Assembly: GCA_036877525.1 (NCBI GenBank)
Contig: JAZGTH010000034.1
Coordinates: 3,596,001-3,660,000 of the forward strand
Reading direction: 5' to 3'
Length of the DNA stretch: 64,000 nt
From: Chromobotia macracanthus
Taxonomy: Eukaryota > Chordata > Actinopteri > Cypriniformes > Botiidae
Shown: positions 1 through 10,999 of the stretch, piece after piece
Layout of the letters: the number at the start of each line of letters is the position of its first letter
How positions within the stretch are numbered: the stretch's first letter is position 1
Translations under genes and position numbers: made by a program
The notes under the pieces: generated by a model
Told to the model about the DNA's origin: nothing
The model's input: only the letters and a program-made list of their open reading frames with translations
The model's database searches: none

Positions 1-19
1 GCGTTATGCCATCACAGGA

Positions 20-380
20 TTCTTATGACGTGCACTTCCCTCATGGGCTGGGGTATGGTTCTCGATGGCCGCCCAGTCTATAGTTGGTGGGAGGGCCCTT
101 ATCTCTCCTGGCATATAACTGTCCAGAAATGAGGGTAGTGTTTCTGGTTCTGAAACACTTCCTCCCACACCTCAAGGGCCAACACTGCTTAGTCCATACA
201 GACAACACCATTGTGGTCTCGTAAATCACCAAGGACGGCTCCGTTTGCGCCCCCTGTTCAGGCTGGTGCAGCAGATCCTTCTTTGGGCAGAGACCAGGCT
301 GCTCTCCATCAGAGCAATGTACATCACAGGGCATGCAAATCTGGGAGCAGATATTCTGTCAAGGCAGGGGCTGTGATCCA
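20..380 (+). pseudogene. RNase H-domain remnant of DIRS-like pol (copy 1)
   Basis: Translation in shifting frames gives a LKHFLPHLKGQH block, then a VHTDNT block, a LWAETRLL block and an ending near ILSRQG. These are the order and spacing of the RNase H tail of DIRS-like reverse transcriptases. The TDNT aspartate region is followed at once by a stop (the codon after VVS is TAA in this copy). The copy is non-functional. The matching region of copy 2 is at 5,370-5,615 and is cleaner. Confidence 0.65.
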
Positions 381-1119
381 GGGAATGGAGGCTTAACCAT
401 GAGTGGTGGAGTCCATTTGGCAGAGGTATGACTGAGTGGAAGTGGATCTGTTTGCCTCTGATGAGTCGACACACTGTCCCTTCTGGTTCAGCCTCACTTA
501 TCAAGCTCCTTTGGGGCTGGATGCCATGGTGCAGATGTGGCCAATGCCTCATCTGCATTTGCCTGATAGTCTTGCTCCCGGAAGTCCTAGCCAGGTTTCG
601 TCAGGCCCAAGTTTGTCTACTTCAAACTTCTGGCTGACCTGAATCTGGTTCTCAGACATAATGATTCTCCTGGATGTCCCTTGGGAGCTCCCAGTCAAGA
701 GGGATCTTCTGTCTCAGGCTCGGGGGTTGATCTTTTACCCCCAGCCAAGATTTAAAAACTGTGGGTCTGGTCCCTGAGGGAAGCCAGCTCTTAAGTTCTG
801 ATCTTTTAACCTAGGTTGTAGGGACCATTCTGTGTTCCAGAGCTTCATCTGCTAGGAAATCGTATGCCCTGAAGTGGCAGCTCCTTGTGTCATGGTGTGG
901 CTGACACCATGTTGACCAGGTGCACTGCCCTGTTGGTTCAGCGCTTACATCACTCAAAAGGGATCTGCAGACTCCCTGCCACAGGCAGGGTCTTACTGAT
1001 ATGCCCATGGCTGTAAGCCATTTTGCACCATAGACCAGACCACATCCCTAAGGTGCCCACTGCAGCTGGTCACCCGCTGGTACTTCGAGCCTTCTGTTTT
1101 CCGCTGTCTGAGTTGCCAG

Positions 1120-1480
1120 ATCAGGAAAGGGTTCACTTACTGTGTCCAGTTAGAGCTTTGAGGACCTGTGTCCACCGCTCAGGCCAGTGGCGTAAGACCT
1201 CTTGGCTCTTAGTCTGTTTTTGGTGGCTGCAACCTAGAATGCAGTCACAAAACAGTGCTTATCTCACTGGGTCACACATGCTATTACCCTGGCTTACAAG
1301 GCCTGTGACTTAGTCACCTTTGGGCATAAAGAGCCCATTGTACCAGGGGTGTAGCATCATCTAAAGCTCTGCCTAGGGGAGCATCTCTAAGTGATGTTTG
1401 TGCTGCGACAAGCTGGTCCTCTCTGAACAATTTATTCAATTTTACATCTTAGACTAAAGGAGCTAGTCTAAGTCTGCTCC
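1120..1480 (+). pseudogene. Tyrosine recombinase C-terminal remnant (copy 1)
   Basis: The plus strand encodes pieces reading CPVRALRTCVHRSGQW and later AHCTRGVASSKALPRGASL. The H-C-T-R at 1,336-1,347 fits the catalytic H-x-x-R box of tyrosine recombinases. The expected nucleophile region (FIRFYSLDL-type in relatives) has decayed to a stop. Several frameshifts separate the blocks. The role in the element would have been integration of a circular DNA intermediate; this copy cannot do that. Confidence 0.6.
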
Positions 1481-1561
1481 TGATGTTTTTGTGCCAATGT
1501 TTCACAGCATTTGGGGCAGGCCTCCCCTCACTGTGGTGTTGTGGGTATTACTTCCCCATAG

Positions 1562-1562
<1 letters not shown>

Positions 1563-1617
<55 letters not shown>
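1563..1617. repeat. 55-bp poly-G homopolymer
   Basis: An uninterrupted run of 55 G interrupts the DIRS-like element exactly where copy 2 reads straight through (6,341-6,360). Flanks on both sides are still element sequence. Such a length is far outside normal genomic G runs, so a base-calling or assembly artefact is the first explanation. Confidence 0.95.
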
Positions 1618-1618
<1 letters not shown>

Positions 1619-1690
1619 CAAGCTGACGCAGCGGGGTGTTTTTTTTGAATCCTTTCCATGGTGCTCTCGATTTCCCTCCTTCACACCCCT

Positions 1691-1692
<2 letters not shown>

Positions 1693-1723
<31 letters not shown>
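1693..1723. repeat. 31-bp poly-T tract
   Basis: A pure T run follows a C/T-rich stretch just past the poly-G. It could be an A-tail of a minus-strand retroposed piece or part of the same disturbed region. Confidence 0.9.
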
Positions 1724-1728
<5 letters not shown>

Positions 1729-1729
1729 G

Positions 1730-4700
1730 GAATGTTGGTATAAGTAGCAGAAGTGTGGAAACTGACAGAAAATACACAGTTTAATACCATCTTGCTGTTA
1801 ACACTTTTCTAGTCATTTCACAGCTTGAACCATTTCACAGCTTGAACCACTGTAGTGAAACCACCCTTACAATAGCATCTTAAACACTTATACCAGAGGT
1901 GTTTCATATATAAAATTTTCATTTAGTACCATTGCTAAGTATTGGAGCCCACTGTTTATTACATTGTCCAAACTTTATTACACACAGGCCCTGCCTCATC
2001 CCCTTACACACATGCACAGGGACATTCATGTTTCCATAGCTCTCTATTCTCACAGGCAACAGTGAGTATACTTATTGGAAGTGATGGCGTTTTCCCCTGG
2101 AGGAAACATCAATTTCTTGCTCTTTTTGTACCTTGAAGAAACGCTAAAACTTTTTCCAAAGGTTCTAAAGCAATTTGTTTATACTTCGCCACTCTTCATT
2201 AAGAAAACTAAAGAAACCTTATCAGCATTCCGTATTCTCCATCGTTTGAGTGTATATAATTGATTACGTCTGGGAGCCATGTGGTATTGGGTGTTTGTCT
2301 TACTAACGGAAGAAGATACAGTGCTAAATTAAGTTTACCTTCCTCAGGCAGGACCAGACAAAGATTCAGTGACCTCTGCTGCTGAAAAAATAATCAGAAC
2401 GACAGTGGTAAAAGAACAACAGACCCATTATTTATGCTGTGGTTGTCTTGTCTGTGCGAATTTGTCTGTATGTGATCATGTGGTCGTACATATGCACATA
2501 CACTTGAGTGCTCAGTCGAGCTGCTTGTTACATGTCGCTTGCTTTATTTTGATGAAATTATGAAATGGAACATTCCAATTCCTATTGTCTGCTGAAGGCA
2601 TAATAAAGTGAAGCACATGTTTTCAAGAGGTGGAGGTCTGGCTAGCCGTGATAAAGGCCTTGTGTACAAGTCACACAAGCGACTATGCAAACAACATTAC
2701 AGATTAGTAGCTGCATTATCACATCTTATGATTTTTCTTCATTATGAAAAATTAAGTCTCTAGTCTACATCTTGCACATAGGTGTCAACTCTTGTTACCT
2801 ATGTGTCAATGTCATTAAACTCATTATTCTGGTTAAGGGTTTTCTTTAACCGTGGGCATTTTTGTCCCTGTGGACATCAAGAAAATTCTCCATATAAACA
2901 CATGGTTCACGCTTTTTCTAAAGTCAAACAGTTAATATACACAAATGTTCGCCCCAAATATGAAAATCATAATTTACTCAACCCATGCCATCCCAGATGT
3001 TTATGACTTCCTTCTGCTGAACATAAACTGACATTATTTTTAGTTCATATTTAAAAAAAAATGTACCTGCCAAAAAGTACATACAACCATCATAAACATA
3101 TTCAGCTGAAGGATGACAGTCATACAGTGGAATGGCCTGAGCAAAGTAAATGATCAAACTGTGGTTAACACTGCAAGCATTTAATTCACTGGAGCTGTCG
3201 TTAGTAGTGTTTGCTTGCATTCTTTGACCCAACAGGTTCAGTTGCAATGACACATCTGGAGAAACCTGCCAAGTGATTTATTTCCCGGAATGCTTTGCTT
3301 ATTATTTATTTGTCTTTTATGGTGTGATTCTTTGACCTGCAGTGGTTCAATGTTTTTATCACACTGGCCTTGTTCCTCTAACAGTGGTGGTGTTTCTCAG
3401 CCCTGACAAACTTATTTTCTCATTGTCGGGCATCTGAGAGCTCCTTTATCCTATTCACCTCACTGTTCAGCAGAGGCTGCTGTGGATAAACACACTTTGT
3501 CAGACAGTACACATTGTGTCTGGTCTAGAGGTCACAGGAGCAGATTCAGAAGTGCAGACAACCTAAATAGACCATATACTGCTGTGATCCTTTCCATTTG
3601 TAAATAAAAAATGAACTGTTGCAAGAACACACTTTAGGCATCTTCATTTTAAAGTCAAAGAAACTTTCACAAAAGATGTCCTTTTTGGCTTTATTTTTTT
3701 GTGAACAGGAACATAAGGAAATGTACGTGTGTTTTATTTCTGTAAATCCTTGTTTAGGCATAGTATAGCATTTATGCATCATGGATATCATAGAGAATGG
3801 ATAGAAAAGGCAAAAAAGAAGTTTGATGATACATCTCAAATACAGTGCTTATGCACTAAGGGTAATAGGACCTGTTTGTATGCATTTAATTGCGTTCATA
3901 TCAGTGAATATCGAATGTTTACTAATATTAGAATGGGAGATGATTGTAGTCCTATAGCATCACACTTTATTAACAAGTGGGCCATAATGTTAGTGCCTTA
4001 CATTATAATGGCATAGAGAGGTACAGAAACTGTAAAGAGGAGAAGATTTTGAGAGGAAATTGTTACAATGGGAATGTTTTTGGATTTACACTTGAAATAC
4101 TTTGTCACCTTTTGGGCTGCATGAAGAATTTAATATTAAGCCTTTTCCATAGGGTGGTGTGTATTTAATATGTTTGTGTAAATAACTAATGTGTAATCTT
4201 TATATTTTCATTTATTTTTTTTTATTTTAATTTATTATTATTATTAATTATTATTTTTCTTAATGTTCTCTTTTTTTTTTTTTTGTGGGGTTATACCTTG
4301 ATGTGGTTGAGAGTACATCTAATTAAGATGATCACCTGGTGTCTATAAAGTCTGTGCCTTATGAAGAACCGAGGGTCAAAATGTTGTTGTAATAAAAGTT
4401 TTTTTTTTTTGCATTTATATCACTGTGCAGACATAACATTTATTGTATGGCTTAGCATTGAGCCAAATTTTAGGGATGTGTAGCCAGACTTTAATTGCAT
4501 TAAATGTTGATACACACTGGAACATTTAAGAGCAGGGCCCTGCATATTGATTTAGAGGCAGACCACCTTTCAGACTGGCCAGGGTAGAGTTAGGACCAGG
4601 GATAGTTTCACATAACCAATAAATAGTACAAATTATTTGCCACAGGCATAGCTTAGAAAACAAATTAGAAAATACGGTTCTGCTTATGAATGTTGTTCAC

Positions 4701-5190
4701 TTGCAATACTAGCAGTATGCTAGTAAAATATTTTGTCACTTATCAGGCCTATTTTGGCAAATCCAGATTGAATCCAAATCCAGTTGAGTTCTTCCTCAAA
4801 AGCCCTCATCAGCTAAGTACAATGTAAACCCAACTTCAACTGCATGTAGACTGGTGCATTTCTCAACTCTTAATTGAAAGTCAGATTGACTCTTGATTTC
4901 TGCTGGTCTTTGCAGCACACATCACATGGCCTGTAAACTATGACCTGTAAACTAATTTAGCGGCATTAAAATCTAAATTCAACAATTTACAGTAGATATA
5001 GGATGTGTTTTTTGCATTTAAGTATATTAAACAAAACATATAATTTGAAGATTCAATGTAATGAACTTTGTAGCCTTTGTAGTACCTTGAACAAAACCTT
5101 GTTCACACTGACTATTAACAATGCATACAAAAAGTCATCCTGTTGGAGCCAGCTATATCGAAAAAGCGTTTGTCATTTTTCAAGGCTTCA
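1730..5190. other. Spacer between the two DIRS copies, no gene seen
   Basis: AT-rich sequence without a supportable reading frame. It contains a 17-bp tandem duplication at about 1,814-1,847 and T/A-rich simple sequence at about 4,200-4,285. The short open frames here (all under 100 codons) show no recognisable domain. Confidence 0.6.
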
Positions 5191-5620
5191 TACCCTTTTT
5201 ATATGGCTCAGACCCCGGTCACCTTGGGTCCCACTATAGGAGCGTTATGCCTTTGCAGGATTCTTATGATGGGCGCTTCCCTCATGGGCTGGGGTGCATT
5301 TCTTGATGGCCACCCAGTCTGTAGTTGGTGGGAGGGCCCTTATCTCTCCTGGCACATAACTGCCTGGGAATGAGGGTAATGTTTCTGGTTCTGAAACACT
5401 TCCTCCCACACCTCAAGGGCCAACACTTCTTAGTCCATACGGACAACACCACTGTGGTCTCGTACATCACCAGGGAGGGCTGCGTTCCGGCCCCTGTTCA
5501 GGCTGGTGCAGCAGATCGTTCTTTGGGCAGAGACCAGGCTGCTTACCATCAAATGGATGTACATTACAGGGCAGGCAAATATTCAGCAGATATTCTGTCG
5601 AGGCAGGGGCTGTGATCCAG
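5190..5620 (+). pseudogene. RNase H-domain remnant of DIRS-like pol (copy 2)
   Basis: The reading 5,325-5,615 contains LVLKHFLPHLKGQHFL, VHTDNTTVVSYI and, after a frame change, LWAETRLL and ADILSRQGL. Upstream, in another frame, GASLMGWGAFLDG corresponds to the DASL-GWGA start of the same RNase H fold, with the first catalytic Asp replaced. At least two frameshifts and stops make it non-functional. It would have degraded RNA in RNA:DNA hybrids during element replication. Confidence 0.7.
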
Positions 5621-5879
5621 GAAATAGAGGCTCAACCATGAGTGGTGGAGTCCATTTGGCAGAGGAAGTGGATCTGTTTGCCTCTGATGAGTCGACACAC
5701 TGTCCCCTCTGGTTCAGCCTCACTTATCCAGCTCCTCTGGGGCTGGATGTCATGCCCCTGGCTTTATTTAAGCCATTTTTCTATAGACCAGACCACATCC
5801 CTAGGGTGCCCACTGCGGCTGGTCACCCGCTGGTACTTCAAGCCTTCTGTTCTCTGACGTTTGAGTCGCCGGATCAGGA

Positions 5880-6240
5880 AGCCTTCACTTACTGTGTCCA
5901 GTTAGGGCTTTGAGGACCTATGCCCACCGCTCAGGCCAGTGGAGTAAGACCTCTCGGCTCTTAGTCTGTTTTTGGTGGCCACAACCGAGATAATGCGATC
6001 ACAAAACAGTGCTTATCTCTTTGGGTCACACATGCTATTACCCTGGTTTACGAGGCCTCAGTCACCTTTGGGCATAAAGAGCCCATTGTACCAGGGGTGT
6101 AGCATCATCTAAAGCTCTGCCTAGGGGAGCATCTCTAAGTGATGTTTGTGCTGCGACAAGCTGTTCCTCTCTGCACAAATGTATTTGATTTTACAGCTTA
6201 GACTTGAATTCAACTCCAGGCACTTAGGTCCTCCTGGATT
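5880..6240 (+). pseudogene. Tyrosine recombinase C-terminal remnant (copy 2)
   Basis: Blocks matching copy 1 are seen: CPVRALRTYAHRSGQW near 5,895-5,942 and AHCTRGVASSKALPRGASL from 6,081. The H-C-T-R catalytic box is at 6,084-6,095. An extra A in the ATAAAGAGCC stretch just before it, and a stop soon after CAATSCSSLHKCI, break the frame. Same family and order as copy 1. Confidence 0.6.
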
Positions 6241-6343
6241 GACAAGTTTAAGTCTGTTCCTGATGTTTTTGTGCCAATGTTTCACAGCATTTGGGGCAGG
6301 CCATCCCTCACTGTGGCGTATTGGGTATTACTTCCCCATAGCG

Positions 6344-6660
6344 CCAAGCTGACGCAGCATCGAGTTCCCTCGAAAGGGAACGTCTCAGGTTACATATGTA
6401 ACCCGGTTCCCTGAGATAGGGAACGAGACGCTGCGTTGCTTTGCCACACTTTGGTCTTGCCTGCACAGTCTTACTTCAGACTTGAAGCTGATGACATATT
6501 TTGCCAGCGCCTTTTAAAGGCATTATGGCACACAATGCTACGTCACATGACCTTGACCTGCCTATAAATAGGTCTAATTTTACATATGTTCAGACTTGGG
6601 CGCGCCTGAAGCGCGTTCCCCATAGTGTCAAGCTGATGCAGCATCTCGTTCTTTGGTGAG
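6344..6660 (+). repeat. DIRS-like terminal/internal-complementary repeat region
   Basis: CAAGCTGACGCAGCATC (near 6,344) recurs near 6,628 as CAAGCTGATGCAGCATC about 285 bp downstream. Between them lies a perfect 16-bp palindrome, GGTTACATATGTAACC (6,388-6,403), flanked by inverted GGGAACG/CGTTCCC-type words. DIRS elements end in such rearranged inverted and complementary repeats. A related palindrome is found at 58,714-58,729. Confidence 0.6.
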
Positions 6661-6669
6661 AACAAGCTG

Positions 6670-8580
6670 TAATGTATACCAGACTTTATGCAAAATGCCA
6701 TACAATTGGTTTAATTTTTATTGCACTCGTATTTTTAATTTCTTTTTTTTAGATCCCAGGCAAGAGGCCTTTAAAGGTCCCAGTATCCACACATGATTGT
6801 AATACGACTTCAGCATCTACAGTATCTTGTTTTATGCATGTGCTATTCACGTCTATGTGTAATGTATGTCCACACACTAATGAAGCACACCTACCCCCAT
6901 TAACCTCCCAAGCAATGTGTGCATACTTGCTGAGATAAGTATCTTATTGTAGGTGTTCCATTTAAAAACATCCATGAACACAAGGCACTGAGATAATGGG
7001 CAGAAGGGGCGTAATGCACTTTGATGATATTAACCCAGGACAGCAAAAAGAATGATGAGTTTACAACACAGCCGCAGGCAATTATCATTACATCAGACAG
7101 AAGACTTTTGCTCATAATTAAAAATAGATTCAAATGACGCAGAATTATTAATTTGTGATAACTTTACATAATGATGGTAGCTGTGTTTGTGTGGGCATCT
7201 GCTGGTATTTTTAATCAGACAATTAAATGGGAAATTTGCCAGACGATAACACATAACAAACAGATTGTTATTAAGGATAATCGCAGGAAGGAGGGTCAGC
7301 TGTCGTGGCCTCTGCTTCATCGGCTTGCCATTGATTATGTGTTTGCAGACAGTATGGAGACCACAATATTTGTTGTTTTGCTATTTAGTTAATAGTGAAA
7401 GTGAGGAAATGACAGAACATTATGGTTAGAACTAAGATAAAGATTTAGACCTAAGACCAGATTTAAACCTGCATCTTCTATATGAGCACCACAACTCTGT
7501 CAAAAAATGGCATAAAAAACAGATAATCCCTCCTCACACTCATCCCATTTGTTGAGTCGATGTCGATGTGTCGATGTGTCGATGTCGATAGTCGATGTGA
7601 TCACCTTTAATGTTTGTGTTTACACTCAAGCGTGTTGTCTCAAGACACATTTGAGAGCTATAGTGGAGGAAAATGTTTTCATATATTTCAGTATTCTGTG
7701 AAGTCTCTCATTATTGGTCTGTTCCTCATACAAGTTATTGCACTCTCACATGACTGAAAGTTTAAAACCTTGTTAAGTGTCTATACATGTAAGATGTTTA
7801 TACATCTTTATAACACCATGTAGGCAGTTTGAAAAGATACTCCCTATTTGTCTCTTCCTCTGTTGTATGTCAGTTTCCTCCACTGGCATCTACAGTGCTC
7901 AGACAGCAGCAGGTCGGTTTGACCTCGAGGTGATGATAAATAGCTGAGCTGGCAGGGTTGATGGTGACTGCACACTCTTCTCATATATGTTGTGTGCACA
8001 TGGAAATAGAGACTCTGTCTACCAACTGTGATGACAAACACACACTCCTGTTCATATTTTTATATAATAAGACTTCAAGTGATATCAAGTCGCTTGCCAG
8101 AGGAGGTGAGAGGGTAAGGTTGTTTAGTTAAATGCATTTTTCCCCTTGTTTCCCTTCAGGCATCATGTTTGTAACTCAAAACAGAGAGCAGGCCGTCAGA
8201 ATACATTATTCAGAATACAAGCTTTTTACCCAAGTCCTCAGAAAAAATGTCCAAAAATATTAAATAACCCAAACATTCTTAATATCAGGAGAATTTATCA
8301 GGTATCCCGTTTGATTCTCATTTTCAATGCTGCCCAATCCTTCGAATCCAACACCTCAAAATAAAATTAAAATATGAAGAAAATAGTGGAAAAAAGGACA
8401 TGTGATATTTTAATGTAAATTATGGTCAAACACATTCCCTCCAGGATTATTTTTTTATAGTATTTAGTATTAGTTTTATAGCAATAGTATTTTAATATAG
8501 GATGCCTCCAGTTAGAAAGCATGACAATGATTGATCATACAAATACTGTAGGAAACTCAGTTCAGAATTGCATATAGACC
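6670..8580. other. Spacer, no gene seen
   Basis: AT-rich single-copy-looking DNA. The stretch 7,130-7,390 is less simple in composition and rich in homeodomain-like ATTA words, so it could be a conserved non-coding element. No splice-bounded open frame could be supported. Confidence 0.5.
7555..7599. repeat. GTCGATGT minisatellite
   Basis: Six imperfect tandem copies of a GTCGATGT/GTCGAT unit are visible. The composition, with repeated TCGA, is unlike its AT-rich surroundings. Confidence 0.85.
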
Positions 8581-8581
8581 T

Positions 8582-8709
8582 TTCGGATAGTTTAACTGGT
8601 ACAGAAATGTCAACATCATGGATTCCCACATGTGAATTCTCAAATAAAAACAATGTACTGATAATATGTTTACCTTGTTGGATACAATTGTCTGCAAAAC
8701 ATGTAAATA
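8582..8709 (+). repeat. MITE core, inverted relative to the copy at 10,550-10,675
   Basis: These ~128 bp match the reverse complement of 10,550-10,675 at roughly nine positions in ten, with shared words such as GTACAGAAATGTCAACATC and GTACTGATAATATGTTTACC. The terminal inverted repeats seen at the other copy are not recognisable here, so this copy is truncated or decayed at its ends. Confidence 0.8.
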
Positions 8710-8711
8710 TA

Positions 8712-10480
8712 AGAGACACATTTACTTGTAGGATTCTAGATGTGTTTTTTCTGACATAATGGAGCATGCAATCCTTATCTGCTTGCTAATTAATTATATT
8801 TGACATGGATTTATTCCTCTTATTTGATGGGATTAGCTCTCTACCCACCAGCACACTTGCAAATGTTCAACATTCTCATTTTTTTTTGTTTTATCATTAT
8901 TTACAAGTCAGCCTGTTAATGTAGCCAGCACTAAATTTACACTGTTGGTTTTAAATTAAATTAGCATATCACTCACAATGAAAATTCTGACCTTCACATA
9001 TGATGACTGTGGAGCACAAAAGATGTTTAGTAGAATCACTGTATTACTCTTTTCCATACAATTGAAGTAAATGAAAGAAAAACTGTGGAGATCCAAATAG
9101 GTACATATGCCCCAAACTGTCCAGGACATAATCCATATGATCATATTTATCTCCCAAGATAACCTAAGTAAAACAGACAAACTAAAACAGAAGAACGTTT
9201 GCACTCACTAGACATTTCAATGCAGGGTCTTAATATTATAAGAATGTGGCATGGTCTGGTTACACTTCATTTCACTTTGCATGTCCGCTGCCTAGCTAAC
9301 TCCAGGAAGTGATTTTGAATAGCATTGAGTGGTTTTTCAACAAAAAGTCCCTTCTAGAGCTACACAGAATAACACTATAGTATAGTACGTAAAGTCTCTG
9401 GGCAAACACAAAGCATAAGCTCTTGACTTGTTTAAGTTCTGTTGAGGCTCTCAAACTTGATCTGTCTCATTCTTTTATCAGTAACTAAAGCTTTTGACCA
9501 CTCTTTGTTTACAAAAAGGTCCCTGGGATATACTTCGCTGGCATTAAGATTGCTTTCCAGTCTCATTGTTTTGTGCCTTAAGTATTGCCTAAAACTCACC
9601 TGTTCTTTTTTGAGTAGGAAAGCAATGAGTCTGAGTAAATGCTGAGAAACTCACCACGGACCAAACATTTGGACTTCCCCCAGGAGTTGGAGAAGTTTTT
9701 ATGACTGGGTGGCTAAAGCCATCAATGGAAATGCTGTTGAAAAGGGTTGATTGACTTCTTGGCATCAATTACCATCATATATAGATGCAACGTCTCTATC
9801 CAAATATCTAGGGCCATAAAATGCACAGTTGTCAAGGAAACCATCCAAGATACTGAAGCCTATGTTGTAAATGTCATTCTATCCTGAATAGACCACGAGC
9901 TGGTGAATCTTATGTAAGGTGTGGAATAAACAGTGCCATTGTAACGCTCAAGATGCGATGATTCTGTCTGAATACTAATACCTTTAATGTATGCTTGTTT
10001 ACAGAGGGCTTAGTGCAGTGCGTCAAGTCTAATCAAATCAAACAGCTAAGAAATTGTTATGCCCTGGATAAAAGGTACGCAACGTTTCTTTTTAAGCTGA
10101 GATTCATATTAAGTTTGAGCCCCAAATCCCATTTTAAGACACTCAGTGAGCCGAAATAAGTTTAATTTAGTCTGAACCAGACATTTCTAACAACAGATTC
10201 TGCATGCAGATTACCATGTCCACCATGACACGGGGGCCACAGGAAGATTTAGTTCAGCATTAAAACACATTGTTATCATGAACTCTTTTAGCTTTTAGCT
10301 CAGCTTATGTTGTATTCAAAGCACTTGGGTGGTAAGGTCAGAGGATTCTAAGATATCTATGCAACAGGGGTGTTTTGTATTTTCCGCCACTACATGCGTT
10401 GAGTGCCTCCAGGGTCATGCGTTGCCTGCGTGAGCGGAATCTGTATTAGTCTTTCTCTCCAGCATTTTTTGCATTTGAGG
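8712..10480. other. Spacer, no gene seen
   Basis: AT-rich DNA with only short chance frames. The frame at 9,442-9,645 has a TKAFDH piece that recalls LINE reverse transcriptases, but nothing around it supports that. Confidence 0.5.
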
Positions 10481-10481
10481 A

Positions 10482-10733
10482 CTTCAGTACTCAAATACAG
10501 AAAATGAGAATGAACTGAAAGAATTTCTTGAAGTTTCAATTCAGAATTGCATTTACATGTTTTGCAGACAATTTTATCCAACAAGGTAAACATATTATCA
10601 GTACATGATTTCTTTTGAAAATTCACATGTGGGAATCCATGATGTTGACATTTCTGTACCAGTTTAACTATCGAATTAAAACTGAAAGAAATTCTTTCAG
10701 TTCATTCTTATTTTCTGTATTTGAGTACTGAAG
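10482..10733. mobile_element. Non-autonomous DNA transposon (MITE) with ~59-bp terminal inverted repeats
   Basis: The left arm 10,482-10,540 and right arm 10,675-10,733 are near-perfect inverted complements, both beginning CTTCAGTACTCAAATACAG when read inward. The core between them (10,541-10,674) recurs inverted 2 kb upstream. There is no coding frame. No clear target duplication is visible, so the superfamily is left open. Confidence 0.75.
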
Positions 10734-10817
10734 AGCTCCAATGAAGTTCTTACTTACCTCATTGTTCTTATAAGCATTTTTTTATGCAGACTAGAGTTTG
10801 TTTTGTCTCGTTTGAAA

Positions 10818-10995
10818 GAATAGCTCAGAAAAACAAGAATTTTGTCACACAGCTATTGTTGTAAAATGACAGTTCAAAGTAATCACAGCTGTAAGTTCAA
10901 AACTGCAAAAAAGTCCATATGACTTCTGAAATCATACAAAAGCTTTGTGTGATGAACAGAGCAAAATTTAAATCATTATTCAGTGACAATCAACT
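10818..10995 (+). mobile_element. Degenerate MITE fragment (GAATAGCTCA... type)
   Basis: It begins with GAATAGCTCAGAAAAACAAG and carries CATATGACTT and GTGTGATGAACAGAGC-like words, which I recognise from an abundant cyprinid palindromic MITE. It is decayed. Its complementary half may be the piece at 12,493-12,600, 1.5 kb away. The family call is from memory of the consensus style, not from alignment. Confidence 0.4.
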
Positions 10996-10999
10996 ATAA

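Larger units (their letters stand above)
1..1660 (+). mobile_element. DIRS-like tyrosine-recombinase retrotransposon, fragment copy 1
   Basis: The segment enters from the left window edge and aligns over its length with a second copy at 5,242-6,360. It carries an RNase H remnant followed by the C-terminal part of a tyrosine recombinase, the order expected for DIRS-type elements, which use a tyrosine recombinase instead of a DDE integrase. All frames are broken by stops and indels, so it is dead. Copy 1 keeps about 470 bp between the RNase H and recombinase parts (roughly 530-1,010) that copy 2 lacks. Its right end is disturbed by a 55-G run and a 31-T run. The family call rests on recognised protein motifs, not on a search. 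Confidence 0.75.
5195..6665 (+). mobile_element. DIRS-like tyrosine-recombinase retrotransposon, fragment copy 2
   Basis: This is a direct repeat of copy 1 with a better preserved right end. It starts near a VTLGPTIGA-type block, which joins the RT tail to RNase H, and continues through a recombinase remnant to terminal repeat sequence at 6,344-6,660. Relative to copy 1 an internal stretch of about 470 bp is missing, with the junction near 5,750 at an ATG(C/T)CATG-like microhomology. Stops and frameshifts throughout show it is inactive. The left boundary is approximate. Confidence 0.75.

Noticed and set aside
1491..1784. Open frames with poly-Gly or poly-Pro on both strands
   Set aside because: They exist only because of the poly-G and poly-T runs.
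9442..9645. TKAFDH motif resembling a LINE reverse transcriptase
   Set aside because: Only a few residues fit; flanking sequence gives no further reverse transcriptase blocks.
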